A stretch of DNA of 64,000 nucleotides from DATLMR01 sp964615905 (GTDB taxonomy: Bacteria; Acidobacteriota; Blastocatellia; UBA7656): positions 1 to 64,000 of the forward strand of contig CAZTUB010000005.1 of NCBI GenBank assembly GCA_964615905.1, given 5' to 3'. Below are positions 1-7,703 of this stretch, piece after piece; within the stretch, counting starts at the first letter, position 1; each line of letters starts with the position of its first letter. A program made the translations under genes and the position numbers. The notes under the pieces are model-generated. The model ran no database searches, had not been told where the DNA came from, and saw nothing but the letters and a program-made list of their open reading frames with translations.

Positions 1-54
1 AGGGAGGGGGGCCGCACCGTGGGGGCGGGCACCGTCTCTGAAATCGTTGAGTAG
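1..54 (+). CDS. tuf: Elongation factor Tu, C-terminal end (partial)
   Basis: The first 17 codons before the TAG at 52-54 read REGGRTVGAGTVSEIVE, the typical last residues of bacterial EF-Tu (domain 3). The gene starts outside the window. A tuf gene just before rpsJ is the usual str/S10 arrangement, which supports the call. Only the tail is visible, so nothing can be said about the rest of the protein. Confidence 0.9.
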   Translation, partial: REGGRTVGAGTVSEIVE

Positions 55-79
55 GTCGGATTGCGGAGAGTAAACAGAT

Positions 80-406
80 ATGTTGAACGAAAAGATTAGA
101 ATTCGGCTGAAGGCGTATGACTACCGCGTGCTTGACCAGTCAACGGCTGAGATCGTTGACACGGCCAAGCGCACGGGCGCGCGCGTGGCAGGTCCAATTC
201 CGCTGCCCACTGTGAAGAACAAGTACACGGTGCTCCGCAGCCCGCATGTGGACAAGAAATCGCGCGAGCAGTTTGAGATCCGCACTCACAAGCGGCTTAT
301 GGACATTCTCGATCCGACCCCGCAGACGGTCGATGCGCTGATGAAGCTCGATCTGCCGGCAGGTGTTGATGTCGAGATAAAAGCCTTCGGTAAAGATCAC
401 AAGTAG
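80..406 (+). CDS. rpsJ: 30S ribosomal protein S10
   Basis: 108 residues, close to the usual 102-105. S10 sits in the head of the 30S subunit and also acts in transcription antitermination with NusB. The sequence has the family signatures IRIRLKAYDYRVLDQS near the N-terminus and the conserved loop RSPHVDKKSREQFEIRTHKR. ATG at 80 follows a GGAGAG ribosome binding site, 26 nt after the tuf stop. First gene of the S10 operon; tuf and rpsJ are probably co-transcribed. Confidence 0.97.
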   Translation: MLNEKIRIRLKAYDYRVLDQSTAEIVDTAKRTGARVAGPIPLPTVKNKYTVLRSPHVDKKSREQFEIRTHKRLMDILDPTPQTVDALMKLDLPAGVDVEIKAFGKDHK

Positions 407-473
407 TGAAGGCGTGGAGGGCTCGCCCTTGAGCTAGGCTACTTGAGCTAGACGGCGGGGCGTGGATTGAAAC

Positions 474-1103
474 ATGGTCAACGGAATAATCGGAAAAAAG
501 GTTGGGATGACCCAACTGTTCTCTCCAGACGGTACGGTGACGCCTGTAACGGTTATAAAGGCCGGTCCCTGTATCGTTGTTCAAAAGAAGACCGTCAACA
601 GCGACGGCTATAACGCCGTCCAGCTCGGCTTTGTCGAAGAGAAGCCGCCGCGCAAGGTCAACAAGCCGACCGAAGGGCACTTCAAACGCGCGGGCGTTCC
701 GCCCACTCGCGTGCTGCGCGAGCTGAGGGTTGACGCGGGCGAAGAGAGCACAAACGTCGGCGACAAGATCCTCGTCGATATATTCAACGAGAACGATCTG
801 GTTGACGTGATTGGAAAGTCAAAAGGCCGTGGGTTCGCCGGTTTCATCAAGCGCCACGGGTTTGGCGGCGGGCGCGCCACACACGGCTCGATGTTCCATC
901 GCGCGCCCGGATCAATCGGCCAGTCGGCTTACCCTTCGCGCGTCATCAAAGGCACGCGGATGGCCGGCCACATGGGCAACGAGCGCAAGAGCATCAAGAA
1001 CCTGCGCGTGGTCGCGGTCGATACCGAAAACAACCTGTTGATGATTCGCGGCGCTGTGCCCGGCCCGAACGGCGCGTACGTGTTGATTAAGAAAGCGCAG
1101 TAG
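474..1103 (+). CDS. rplC: 50S ribosomal protein L3
   Basis: 209 residues, the normal length. L3 helps start assembly of the 50S subunit and reaches toward the peptidyl transferase centre. Seen: start GIIGKKVGMTQLF and the conserved loop HRAPGSIGQ...GTRMAGHMGNER at about residues 143-173. The 67-nt gap from rpsJ holds a short direct repeat (TTGAGCTAG twice) but no clear terminator, so the operon continues. Confidence 0.97.
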   Translation: MVNGIIGKKVGMTQLFSPDGTVTPVTVIKAGPCIVVQKKTVNSDGYNAVQLGFVEEKPPRKVNKPTEGHFKRAGVPPTRVLRELRVDAGEESTNVGDKILVDIFNENDLVDVIGKSKGRGFAGFIKRHGFGGGRATHGSMFHRAPGSIGQSAYPSRVIKGTRMAGHMGNERKSIKNLRVVAVDTENNLLMIRGAVPGPNGAYVLIKKAQ

Positions 1104-1119
1104 CGCGCGGAGCAAAACG

Positions 1120-1746
1120 ATGCCTGTCGTAAAGGTAAAAAATCTTAAGAACGAAGAGGTGGGCGAGTTGGAGCTTTCCGACGCAGTGTTCGGCGCTCCG
1201 CTCAACAAGGCGCTCATCTACGAAGCTGTCAAAAACTATCTGGCGAACCAGCGCGCAGGGACCAGCGCCACCAAGACTCGCGGCGACGTGAGCGGGTCGG
1301 GCAAGAAGCTGTGGAAGCAAAAAGGGACGGGCCGCGCCCGTATAGCGAGCATTCGAAGCCCGCTTTGGAAAGGCGGCGGAAACGTCCACGGGCCGCAGCC
1401 GCGCGACTGGTCTTACAAGATCCCCAAGAAGATGCGGCGCGGCGCGATTCGCTCTGTGCTTTCCGAGCGGCTGCGCGAGGGCGGGATAGTGATACTGGAA
1501 AACTTCGCGCTTCAGACGCACAAGACGAAGGATTTCGCGGCGACGATGGCCGCGCTTGGACTCGACAAGCGCACGCTTATCATCGACTCGCTCGATAACG
1601 ACAATCTTGCGCTCTCTTCTCGCAATATCGGCAGCGTTACCTGTGTCACGCCGAGCGGCGTGAACGTTTACGATCTGCTCACGCACGAGCAGGTCGCGCT
1701 GACGCGCGAAGCGGCAAGCGAGCTCGATAAGCAGCTCAGTAAGTAG
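1120..1746 (+). CDS. rplD: 50S ribosomal protein L4
   Basis: 208 residues, the usual length. L4 lines the exit tunnel, and in many bacteria it represses its own S10 operon. Seen: the extended basic loop GSGKKLWKQKGTGRARIASIRSP (about residues 55-76) and the HGPQPRDWSYKIPKKMRR segment of the family. It starts 16 nt after rplC. Nothing in the leader before rpsJ clearly resembles the E. coli L4 target, so autoregulation cannot be claimed here. Confidence 0.97.
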   Translation: MPVVKVKNLKNEEVGELELSDAVFGAPLNKALIYEAVKNYLANQRAGTSATKTRGDVSGSGKKLWKQKGTGRARIASIRSPLWKGGGNVHGPQPRDWSYKIPKKMRRGAIRSVLSERLREGGIVILENFALQTHKTKDFAATMAALGLDKRTLIIDSLDNDNLALSSRNIGSVTCVTPSGVNVYDLLTHEQVALTREAASELDKQLSK

Positions 1747-1755
1747 GAGACCGGC

Positions 1756-2085
1756 ATGAAAAGTGTTTGGGATGTAATCAAAGGGCCAGTCATCACCGAA
1801 AAAGCGTTGACGATGAAAGATGAGCCCGAATCGCTTGGCCGCGACGGCAACGACCGCCAGATTCTCACGTTCAAGGTTGATCGCCGCGCCACCAAGCCTG
1901 AGATCAAGCGCGCGGTCGAGCAGATACTCGGAGTCAAGGTCGCCGCTGTGCGCGTCGCCAACTTTCACGGCAAGATGAAGCGGATACCGACGCGGCGCGA
2001 AACAGGCCGCCGCCCCGACTGGAAGAAGGCGTTCGTTACGCTCAAGAGCGGCGAAAAACCGATCATGTACGAAGACGTAATCTAG
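1756..2085 (+). CDS. rplW: 50S ribosomal protein L23
   Basis: 109 residues. L23 lies at the tunnel exit and is a docking site for trigger factor and SRP; trigger factor is also encoded in this window (tig). Seen: VIKGPVITEKAL at the start and TFKVDRRATKPEIKRAVEQILGVKV, the family core. Compared with short L23 proteins there is a small extra loop near residues 22-34 (EPESLGRDGNDRQ). Start ATG follows a GGAGACC-like site 9 nt after rplD. Confidence 0.96.
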   Translation: MKSVWDVIKGPVITEKALTMKDEPESLGRDGNDRQILTFKVDRRATKPEIKRAVEQILGVKVAAVRVANFHGKMKRIPTRRETGRRPDWKKAFVTLKSGEKPIMYEDVI

Positions 2086-2156
2086 GGATTTCCAGGGCGC
2101 GCGTCTGCTTCTCATGAAGCGTGACCTGCGACCTGCAAATTCAGATCGAGGAAGAG

Positions 2157-2981
2157 ATGGGAGTCAAGAAACTTACACCGACATCACCGGCGCGACGGTA
2201 TCAGACTTATCTCACCAGAGACGAGATAACGACCGATACGCCGTACGAGCCGCTGCTCGCGCCGAAAAAGCGGATCAGCGGTCGCAACAACGACGGCCAT
2301 ATCACTGTTCGTCGTCGCGGCGGCGGTGCCAAGCGCCAGTACCGCATCATCGATTTCAAGCGCGACAAGACGGGTATCCCTGCGCGCGTGGCGACGGTTG
2401 AGTACGACCCGAATCGCTCGGCTCATATCGCGCTCCTGAATTACGCGGACGGCGAGAAGCGCTACATCATCGCGCCGGTCGGGCTGAAGGTCGGTCAGGA
2501 GATCGTCTCAGGCCCGGAGGCGGACATCATCGCCGGCAACGCCCTGCCGCTCAGGAATATCCCGCTCGGCACGACGATTCATAACGTCGAGCTTCGTCGC
2601 GGCAAGGGCGCGCAGATGGTCAGGGCCGCCGGCGGCGCTGCTCAGCTCGTAGCGAAAGAAGGCGACTGGGCCCAGCTTCGTCTGCCGTCGGGCGAGATTC
2701 GCCGCGTCAACATCGAGTGTTATGCGACCGTAGGCCAGATCGGCAACATCGAGCACAGCAACATCTCGCTCGGTAAAGCGGGGCGCACGCGCTGGCTTGG
2801 GCGCAGGCCCAAGGTTCGCGGCGTCGCGATGAACCCTGTCGACCATCCGCATGGCGGCGGCGAAGGCAAGACATCGGGTGGCCGCCACCCCGTCACCCCG
2901 TGGGGCCAGCCTACGCGCGGCTACAAGACTCGCAATAACAAGCGCACGGATAAATTCATCGTGCGCCGGGCTAAGAAATAA
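2157..2981 (+). CDS. rplB: 50S ribosomal protein L2
   Basis: 274 residues from ATG 2157, nearly the same as E. coli (273). An in-frame start at 2121 exists, but the site GAGGAAG just before 2157 and the normal L2 beginning (MGVKKLTPTSPARRYQT) favour 2157. L2 is needed for subunit joining and peptidyl transferase activity. The highly conserved NPVDHPHGGGEGKTSGGRHP, holding the functionally important His, is present at about residues 223-242. Confidence 0.97.
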   Translation: MGVKKLTPTSPARRYQTYLTRDEITTDTPYEPLLAPKKRISGRNNDGHITVRRRGGGAKRQYRIIDFKRDKTGIPARVATVEYDPNRSAHIALLNYADGEKRYIIAPVGLKVGQEIVSGPEADIIAGNALPLRNIPLGTTIHNVELRRGKGAQMVRAAGGAAQLVAKEGDWAQLRLPSGEIRRVNIECYATVGQIGNIEHSNISLGKAGRTRWLGRRPKVRGVAMNPVDHPHGGGEGKTSGGRHPVTPWGQPTRGYKTRNNKRTDKFIVRRAKK

Positions 2982-2999
2982 GCTTACTGAGAACTGATT

Positions 3000-3290
3000 A
3001 TGGCAAGATCGATTAGAAAAGGTCCGTTTATTGACGATCACCTCGTAAAGGCGATCACGAGAATGAACCAGGCGAACGAGAAGCGCGTCCATAAGACCTG
3101 GTCGCGCCGCTCGACCATTCTGCCTGAGATGGTCGGGCACACCATCGCCGTGCACAACGGGAAGAAGTTCATCCCCGTCTACGTGCAGGAGAATATGGTC
3201 GGGCACAAGCTGGGCGAGTTCGCGCCGACCCGGCAGTTCAAGGGCCACCCTGAAAAGAGCGACAAGACCGTCAAGAAGGGAGGCAGGTAG
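3000..3290 (+). CDS. rpsS: 30S ribosomal protein S19
   Basis: 96 residues, standard length. S19 binds 16S rRNA in the 30S head with S13 near the tRNA sites. Seen: MARSIRKGPFIDDHLVKAI, RRSTILPEMVGHTIAVHNGKK, and GHKLGEFAPTRQFKGH. The 18-nt spacer from rplB contains two copies of a 7-nt pattern (ACTGAGA, ACTGATT) directly before the start, like the longer heptamer run before rplP. Confidence 0.97.
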   Translation: MARSIRKGPFIDDHLVKAITRMNQANEKRVHKTWSRRSTILPEMVGHTIAVHNGKKFIPVYVQENMVGHKLGEFAPTRQFKGHPEKSDKTVKKGGR

Positions 3291-3293
3291 ACG

Positions 3294-3659
3294 ATGAAGG
3301 CACGCGCTGTAGCAAAGTACATAAAAGGCTCGCCGCAAAAAGCGAGGCTCGTCATCGACCTGATTCGCGGGCGCAATGTCACGGAGGCGCTCGCGCTGCT
3401 TTCGGCCACGCGCAAACGGGCGGCCAAGCCCATAGAGATCACGTTGCGTTCGGCCATAGCCAACGCAGAGCAGAAGGCCGACCAGCTAAACGTCTCGCTC
3501 GACGTCGACCGGCTTTTCATAAAGACGGCCGCAGTAGATTTAGGCCCGACCAAGTTCCGCCGCCGCGTGCGCCCCGCCCCCATGGGCCGCGCATACCGCG
3601 AGCGTCGCTGGGTCAGCCACATCACCATCGAGGTCGAAACAGGAAAGCAGGACGAATAG
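3294..3659 (+). CDS. rplV: 50S ribosomal protein L22
   Basis: 121 residues. L22 spans the 50S subunit and its beta hairpin forms part of the exit-tunnel constriction. Seen: ARAVAKYIKGSPQKARLVIDLIRG, the family start, and the hairpin GPTKFRRRVRPAPMGRAYRERR at about residues 83-104. ATG lies 3 nt after the rpsS stop, with the site GGGAGG inside the end of rpsS, which indicates translational coupling. Confidence 0.97.
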   Translation: MKARAVAKYIKGSPQKARLVIDLIRGRNVTEALALLSATRKRAAKPIEITLRSAIANAEQKADQLNVSLDVDRLFIKTAAVDLGPTKFRRRVRPAPMGRAYRERRWVSHITIEVETGKQDE

Positions 3660-3683
3660 CTCGGTCCTGAATTTGGAGGGATT

Positions 3684-4340
3684 GTGGGTCAGAAAGTTCA
3701 TCCGTATGGTTTCAGGCTGGGATTTAATCGCGGCTGGCATTCGAACTGGATAGCCAAGCGCGATTACGCAGACCTGCTGCACGAAGATTTGAAGCTGAAG
3801 CGAGAGCTGAAATCGCGCTTCGCCGGGGCCGGCGTCTCGAACATCGATGTCGAGCGGGCGGCCAACAAGCTCAAGATCATCATACACACGTCGCGGCCGG
3901 GCATAATCATCGGTCGCAAGGGCGCTGAGATCGACAAGCTCAAAGGCGAGATCAAAGAGCGCACGGGCCGCGAGGTCTATGTCAACATCCAGGAGATCCA
4001 CAAGCCGGAGTTGAACGCGCAGCTACAGGCGGAGCAGATCGCCCAGCAGCTCGAAAAACGCATAGCCTTCCGCCGCGCCATGAGGCGCGCGGTCGAGAAC
4101 GCTCAGCGGTTCGGCGCTCAGGGGATAAAGGTGCGCGTGTCGGGCAGGTTGAACGGCGCTGAGATCGCCAGGAGCGAGTGGTACCTGCAAGGCCGTTTGC
4201 CGCTTCACACCCTGCGCGCGGACATCGACTACGGGTTTGCCGAAGCGCACACGACGTTCGGCGTCATAGGCGTCAAGGTCTGGATTTACCGTGGCGACGA
4301 GCTGACCATGCGCCGCGCCGCGCAGGCCAGAAGACAGTAG
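3684..4340 (+). CDS. rpsC: 30S ribosomal protein S3 (GTG start)
   Basis: 218 residues. S3 is part of the mRNA entry tunnel and its helicase activity. GTG 3684 was chosen because it follows GGAGGG and yields the invariant start MGQKVHPYGFRLG. A KH type 2 domain is visible with IIGRKGAEIDKLKGEI at about residues 74-89, and the C-terminal domain ends GVIGVKVWIYRGDEL. The following gap carries four tandem heptamers. Confidence 0.96.
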   Translation: MGQKVHPYGFRLGFNRGWHSNWIAKRDYADLLHEDLKLKRELKSRFAGAGVSNIDVERAANKLKIIIHTSRPGIIIGRKGAEIDKLKGEIKERTGREVYVNIQEIHKPELNAQLQAEQIAQQLEKRIAFRRAMRRAVENAQRFGAQGIKVRVSGRLNGAEIARSEWYLQGRLPLHTLRADIDYGFAEAHTTFGVIGVKVWIYRGDELTMRRAAQARRQ

Positions 4341-4352
4341 CCTTCTGTGCTT

Positions 4353-4380
4353 GAGACTGAAAACTGAAGACTGAGAGCTG
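4353..4380 (+). repeat. Four tandem heptamers before rplP
   Basis: Four consecutive 7-nt units, GAGACTG, AAAACTG, AAGACTG, AGAGCTG, fill most of the rpsC-rplP gap and include the GAGAG ribosome binding site of rplP. The unit length is the same as in the GTGAACC elements elsewhere, but the sequence is different and only one arm is present. It is listed as a possible diverged member of a heptamer-based repeat class. Confidence 0.5.
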
Positions 4381-4383
4381 ATT

Positions 4384-4824
4384 ATGGCTGAATATAAGAT
4401 TCCAAAGAGGATGAAGTACCGCAAGCAGCAGCGCGGCAGGATGAGCGGAGTGGCCACGCGCGGGGCGGAAATTTCCTTTGGCGAATACGCGCTGAAGGCG
4501 ATGGAGCCCGCCTGGATCACCGGCAAGCAGATCGAAGCGTCGCGCGTGGCGATGACTCGATTCATCAAGCGCGGCGGCAAGATATGGATTCGCATCTTCC
4601 CGGATAAGCCCATCACAAAGAAGCCCGCCGAAACTCGTATGGGCAAGGGCAAGGGCGCGCCCGAAGGCTGGGTCGCCGTCGTAAAGCCGGGCCGGGTGCT
4701 GTTTGAGATGGAAGGCGTCGATGAGAAGACTGCGCGCGAAGCCATACGCCTTGCGGCGCAGAAGCTGCCGATCAAGACCAAGTTCATCACGCGCAAGGAT
4801 CAAGAGGGAGGCGGACTGGTATGA
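4384..4824 (+). CDS. rplP: 50S ribosomal protein L16
   Basis: 146 residues against about 136-140 in most bacteria; the extra residues are at the C-terminus (TRKDQEGGGLV). L16 organises the A-site region of the 50S subunit. Seen: KYRKQQRGRMSG, GEYALKAMEPAWITGKQIEASR, and the conserved MGKGKGAPEGWVAVVKPGR. Its last four bases ATGA overlap the rpmC start, so the two genes are translationally coupled. Confidence 0.97.
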   Translation: MAEYKIPKRMKYRKQQRGRMSGVATRGAEISFGEYALKAMEPAWITGKQIEASRVAMTRFIKRGGKIWIRIFPDKPITKKPAETRMGKGKGAPEGWVAVVKPGRVLFEMEGVDEKTAREAIRLAAQKLPIKTKFITRKDQEGGGLV

Positions 4825-5024
4825 AGGCTGACGAGCTAAGAGAGCTTTCGGATGATGATCTCCGCGCCAAGGTCGATGAGCTGAAAGAATCGTTGTTCCG
4901 CAACCGGTTCAAGCTCGCGCTTGGCAACACCGACGTCGTGAACGCCGTTCGCGGGCAGCGGCGCGACCTGGCGAGGGTCAGGACCCTGCTGCGCCAGCGC
5001 GAGATCGCCGCGACCGAGAAGTAA
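4821..5024 (+). CDS. rpmC: 50S ribosomal protein L29
   Basis: 67 residues, a two-helix protein near the tunnel exit beside L23. Seen: MKADELRELSDDDLRAKVDELKESLFRNRFKLALG, the standard start. It overlaps the rplP stop by four bases (ATGA). No unusual feature. Confidence 0.95.
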   Translation: MKADELRELSDDDLRAKVDELKESLFRNRFKLALGNTDVVNAVRGQRRDLARVRTLLRQREIAATEK

Positions 5025-5051
5025 CCGTTTTTTTGAATCGAAGGACTTGTA

Positions 5052-5489
5052 ATGGAAGACAACAGAGAAGAGAACACGACTGAAGCGGGCGCGGCCGAGG
5101 AGGCAAACGAGCCCGCGACGAATAAAGAAGGCGAAGGCGTTCTCGTCGACGCGGCGCGCGCCATAGGCTCGGTTTTGGGCAAGGCGGCCGCGGCGGTCGG
5201 GCTTGGCGGAGACGGGGGCGACGCGCCCGTGGCGTCCGGGCCTACGCACAGGCGGCAGGAGAAGATCGGCCTTGTCACGAGCGACAAGATGCAAAAAACG
5301 GTCGTCGTCCGCGTTGAGCGACAGATTCGACACCCGAAATACAAACGCTATATCCGTCGCCGGTCGAAATTTATGGCGCACGACGAGATGGGCGCAGGCA
5401 TCGGCGACATAGTTCGAATAGTCGAGACTCGCCCGCTTTCGGCTCGCAAACGCTGGCGCGTGGTCGAGATAGTTCAAAAAGCAAGATAA
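5052..5489 (+). CDS. rpsQ: 30S ribosomal protein S17 with long N-terminal extension
   Basis: 145 residues, while S17 is normally about 80-90. The S17 core starts near residue 66 (RRQEKIGLVTSDKMQKTVVV) and runs to RWRVVEIVQ. The preceding 60 or so residues are acidic at first (EDNREENTTEAGAAEEANE) and then Ala/Gly-rich with a possible amphipathic helix (VDAARAIGSVLGKAAAAVG). ATG 5052 has a good AAGGA site 7 nt upstream. An internal GTG at 5229 would give an ordinary S17 but lacks a well-placed site. The core assignment is certain; the start is probable. Confidence 0.9.
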   Translation: MEDNREENTTEAGAAEEANEPATNKEGEGVLVDAARAIGSVLGKAAAAVGLGGDGGDAPVASGPTHRRQEKIGLVTSDKMQKTVVVRVERQIRHPKYKRYIRRRSKFMAHDEMGAGIGDIVRIVETRPLSARKRWRVVEIVQKAR

Positions 5490-5572
5490 GGCTAACGACA
5501 CCGGCGGGCCGACGGCTACGAGATTGACAATCTCCGGCTTACAGCCTGTCGCGGGGTCACTGGAGATCAGTT

Positions 5573-5944
5573 ATGAGCGTTCAGATGAGGTCAATCCTTG
5601 AGGTCGCGGACAATTCAGGGGCCAAGCGCATATCGATGATCCTCCCCGTAGGCGGGGACACGGGTTCGCGCGCGGGCCTCGGCGACATCATCACCGCGTC
5701 GGTCAAAGAGGCCGCGCCCGACGGCGCAGTCAAAAAGGGGCAGGTCGTCCGCGCCGTCATCGTTCGGACGCGCAAGGAGACTCGCCGCAGGGACGGCACC
5801 TATATTCGCTTCGACCAGAACGCGGCGGTCATCATCAAGCCGGATAATGACCCCGTCGGGACACGCGTTTTCGGGCCGATAGCCCGCGAGCTGCGCGACA
5901 AGCGGTTCATGAAGATCGTCTCGCTCGCGCCGGAAGTCATATAA
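5573..5944 (+). CDS. rplN: 50S ribosomal protein L14
   Basis: 123 residues, the usual length. L14 forms part of the bridge to the 30S subunit. Seen: VADNSGAKRISMI near the start, KKGQVVRAVIVRTRKETRRRDGTYIRFD in the middle, and GTRVFGPIARELR near the end. The 84-nt gap from rpsQ contains a small hairpin (GAGATT, 3-nt loop, AATCTC). The site GGAG precedes ATG 5573. Confidence 0.97.
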   Translation: MSVQMRSILEVADNSGAKRISMILPVGGDTGSRAGLGDIITASVKEAAPDGAVKKGQVVRAVIVRTRKETRRRDGTYIRFDQNAAVIIKPDNDPVGTRVFGPIARELRDKRFMKIVSLAPEVI

Positions 5945-5961
5945 GTTTGGATCGAGGGATT

Positions 5962-6294
5962 ATGAACAAAGAGATCAACGTGCGAAAGAACGACCGCGTG
6001 GTCGTCATAGCCGGCAAGGGCAAGGGCAAGACCGGTCGCGTGCTTGAAGTGCTGCCGCGCAAGGGCAAGGTGCTCGTCGAAGGCGTAAACGTAGTCACGC
6101 GCCACACCAAGGCCAATACGCGGGGCGGCGTCCAGGGCGGGCGGCTTGAGAGAGAGTCGGCCATAGACGTTTCCAACGTCATGGTCATGTGCCCGCATTG
6201 CGGCAAGGCCACTCGCTCAGGGCATCAGGTCCTCGACGACGGCTCCCGCACCCGCGCCTGTAAGAGGTGCGGCGCGGCGATAGAGAAGCAGTAG
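5962..6294 (+). CDS. rplX: 50S ribosomal protein L24
   Basis: 110 residues from ATG 5962, preferred over the in-frame TTG at 5947 because GAGGG lies just upstream and the family start INVRKNDRVVVIAGKGKGKTG follows directly. L24 is an early 50S assembly protein with a KOW motif. The C-terminus carries the pattern CPHC...CKRC, so this is the zinc-binding (C+) form. Confidence 0.95.
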   Translation: MNKEINVRKNDRVVVIAGKGKGKTGRVLEVLPRKGKVLVEGVNVVTRHTKANTRGGVQGGRLERESAIDVSNVMVMCPHCGKATRSGHQVLDDGSRTRACKRCGAAIEKQ

Positions 6295-6371
6295 CGGCAC
6301 CAGGCAAGCTGAACCGGTAACAGAGGGCTTCGATCCTCAATCTCCGAAGTCAGAAACGAGGTTTGAACGAG

Positions 6372-6917
6372 ATGGCAGCAAGACTGAGACAACGTTATAA
6401 AGAAGAGATAATGCAGGCGCTGATGAAGGAGTTCGGTTACACGAACCCCATGGCCGTGCCACGTATAGAAAAGATCGTGCTCAACATGGGCGTGGGCCGC
6501 GAGGCCCAATCGAACCCGAAGGTCTTCGATCAGGCGGCGGCCGAGCTTGCGACCATATCGGGCCAGAAGCCCGTGATCACCAAGGCGAAGAAGTCGATTG
6601 CGGCCTTCAAGCTGCGCGCAGGCATGCCTGTAGGGGTGGCCGTCACGTTGCGCGCCGACCGCATGTACGAGTTTTTAGACAGGTTTATAAACGCCGTGCT
6701 GCCGCGAGTGCGCGACTTTCGCGGCGTCAGCCCGCGCGCCTTCGACGGTCGCGGCAACTACACGATTGGCATAAAGGACCAGTTGATCTTCCCCGAAATC
6801 GACTTTAACAAAGTTGATCGCACGCGCGGGATGAACATTTCGATAGTCACGACGGCCCGCACGGACGAAGAGGGGCGCGCCCTGCTTCGCCAATTCGGCA
6901 TGCCGTTTATGAAGTAG
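6372..6917 (+). CDS. rplE: 50S ribosomal protein L5
   Basis: 181 residues from ATG 6372, near the usual 179. A TTG at 6363 is in frame but sits too close to the ACGAGG site. L5 binds 5S rRNA and contacts the P-site tRNA. Seen: RYKEEIMQALMKEFGYTNPMAVPRIEKIVLNMGVG, KKSIAAFKLRAGMPVG, and the C-terminal GMNISIVTTARTDEEGRALL. Confidence 0.95.
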   Translation: MAARLRQRYKEEIMQALMKEFGYTNPMAVPRIEKIVLNMGVGREAQSNPKVFDQAAAELATISGQKPVITKAKKSIAAFKLRAGMPVGVAVTLRADRMYEFLDRFINAVLPRVRDFRGVSPRAFDGRGNYTIGIKDQLIFPEIDFNKVDRTRGMNISIVTTARTDEEGRALLRQFGMPFMK

Positions 6918-6955
6918 CGCAGGCGAATTGCGCCCTGTGCAATTTAAGAGGAACG

Positions 6956-7240
6956 ATGGCAAGAAAAGCTTCAATCTATAAGGCGAACGAGCTGAAAAGG
7001 TCTCTCGAAATCGCCAAGAGCCGTGTTAAGGAACAGTTCGGCGAAAGCAACAAGAAGGCGATCAAGCGCGCGAAAGAGTCTGGGTTTAATCTCAACGTCT
7101 TCACGTCGCGCGTGCATAACCGATGCCGCCGTTGCGGTCGGGGCCGCGCATACCTGCGCAAGTTCGCGCTCTGCCGCATATGCTTTCGTGAGCTATCGCT
7201 TGAAGGACACATACCGGGCGTGACCAAGTCAAGCTGGTAA
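6956..7240 (+). CDS. rpsN: 30S ribosomal protein S14, zinc-binding but long
   Basis: 94 residues. Zinc-type S14 is usually about 61 residues, and the roughly 100-residue form usually lacks the cysteines. Here the full C-x2-C-x12-C-x2-C ribbon is present (CRRC...CRIC, about residues 56-75) together with a long N-terminal helix region (ARKASIYKANELKRSLEIAKSRVKEQ). The end LSLEGHIPGVTKSSW is typical of the zinc type. Position between rplE and rpsH is canonical. Confidence 0.93.
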   Translation: MARKASIYKANELKRSLEIAKSRVKEQFGESNKKAIKRAKESGFNLNVFTSRVHNRCRRCGRGRAYLRKFALCRICFRELSLEGHIPGVTKSSW

Positions 7241-7267
7241 GAGTCTTATAGTTATTTAGGAGACGTG

Positions 7268-7660
7268 ATGACAGATCCAATCGCTGATATGCTCACGCGC
7301 CTGCGCAACGCATACGCGGCAAAGCATCAGAAGGTAGATGTGCCGGTCTCGAATCTGAAGATGGAGATCGCGCGCATACTAAAAGAAGAAGGTTTTATAA
7401 ACAACTACAAGGTCATAGGCGACGGACCGCGCCGCAACATTCGCGTCTACCTGCGTTACGGCCCGAGGGGCGAGCAGGTGCTGTCGAAGCTTGAGCGCGT
7501 GTCCAAGCCCGGCTGCCGCGTCTATGTCAACAGCCTCAATATACCGAAGGTGCTCGGCGGGATGGGGGTCAACATCATCTCTACCTCGCGCGGGCTGATG
7601 ACCGACCGCCGCGCGCGGCGCGAGAAGATCGGCGGCGAGCTGCTCTGCCGCGTCTACTAG
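7268..7660 (+). CDS. rpsH: 30S ribosomal protein S8
   Basis: 130 residues from ATG 7268. GTG 7265 is adjacent in frame, but AGGAG at 7258-7262 is best spaced (5 nt) for the ATG, giving the normal MTDPIADMLTRLRNA start. S8 binds helix 21 of 16S rRNA, and in E. coli it regulates the spc operon. The C-terminus has the conserved GVNIISTSRGLMTDRRARRE. Confidence 0.96.
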   Translation: MTDPIADMLTRLRNAYAAKHQKVDVPVSNLKMEIARILKEEGFINNYKVIGDGPRRNIRVYLRYGPRGEQVLSKLERVSKPGCRVYVNSLNIPKVLGGMGVNIISTSRGLMTDRRARREKIGGELLCRVY

Positions 7661-7703
7661 CGCCGGTTGCCAATCACCTGTCAGTCAATGTGGAGTTGGT
7701 TCA

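Noticed and set aside
1087..2115. 342-codon open frame on the minus strand
   Set aside because: Antisense to rplD and rplW, which are certain genes; long shadow frames are expected in high-GC DNA.
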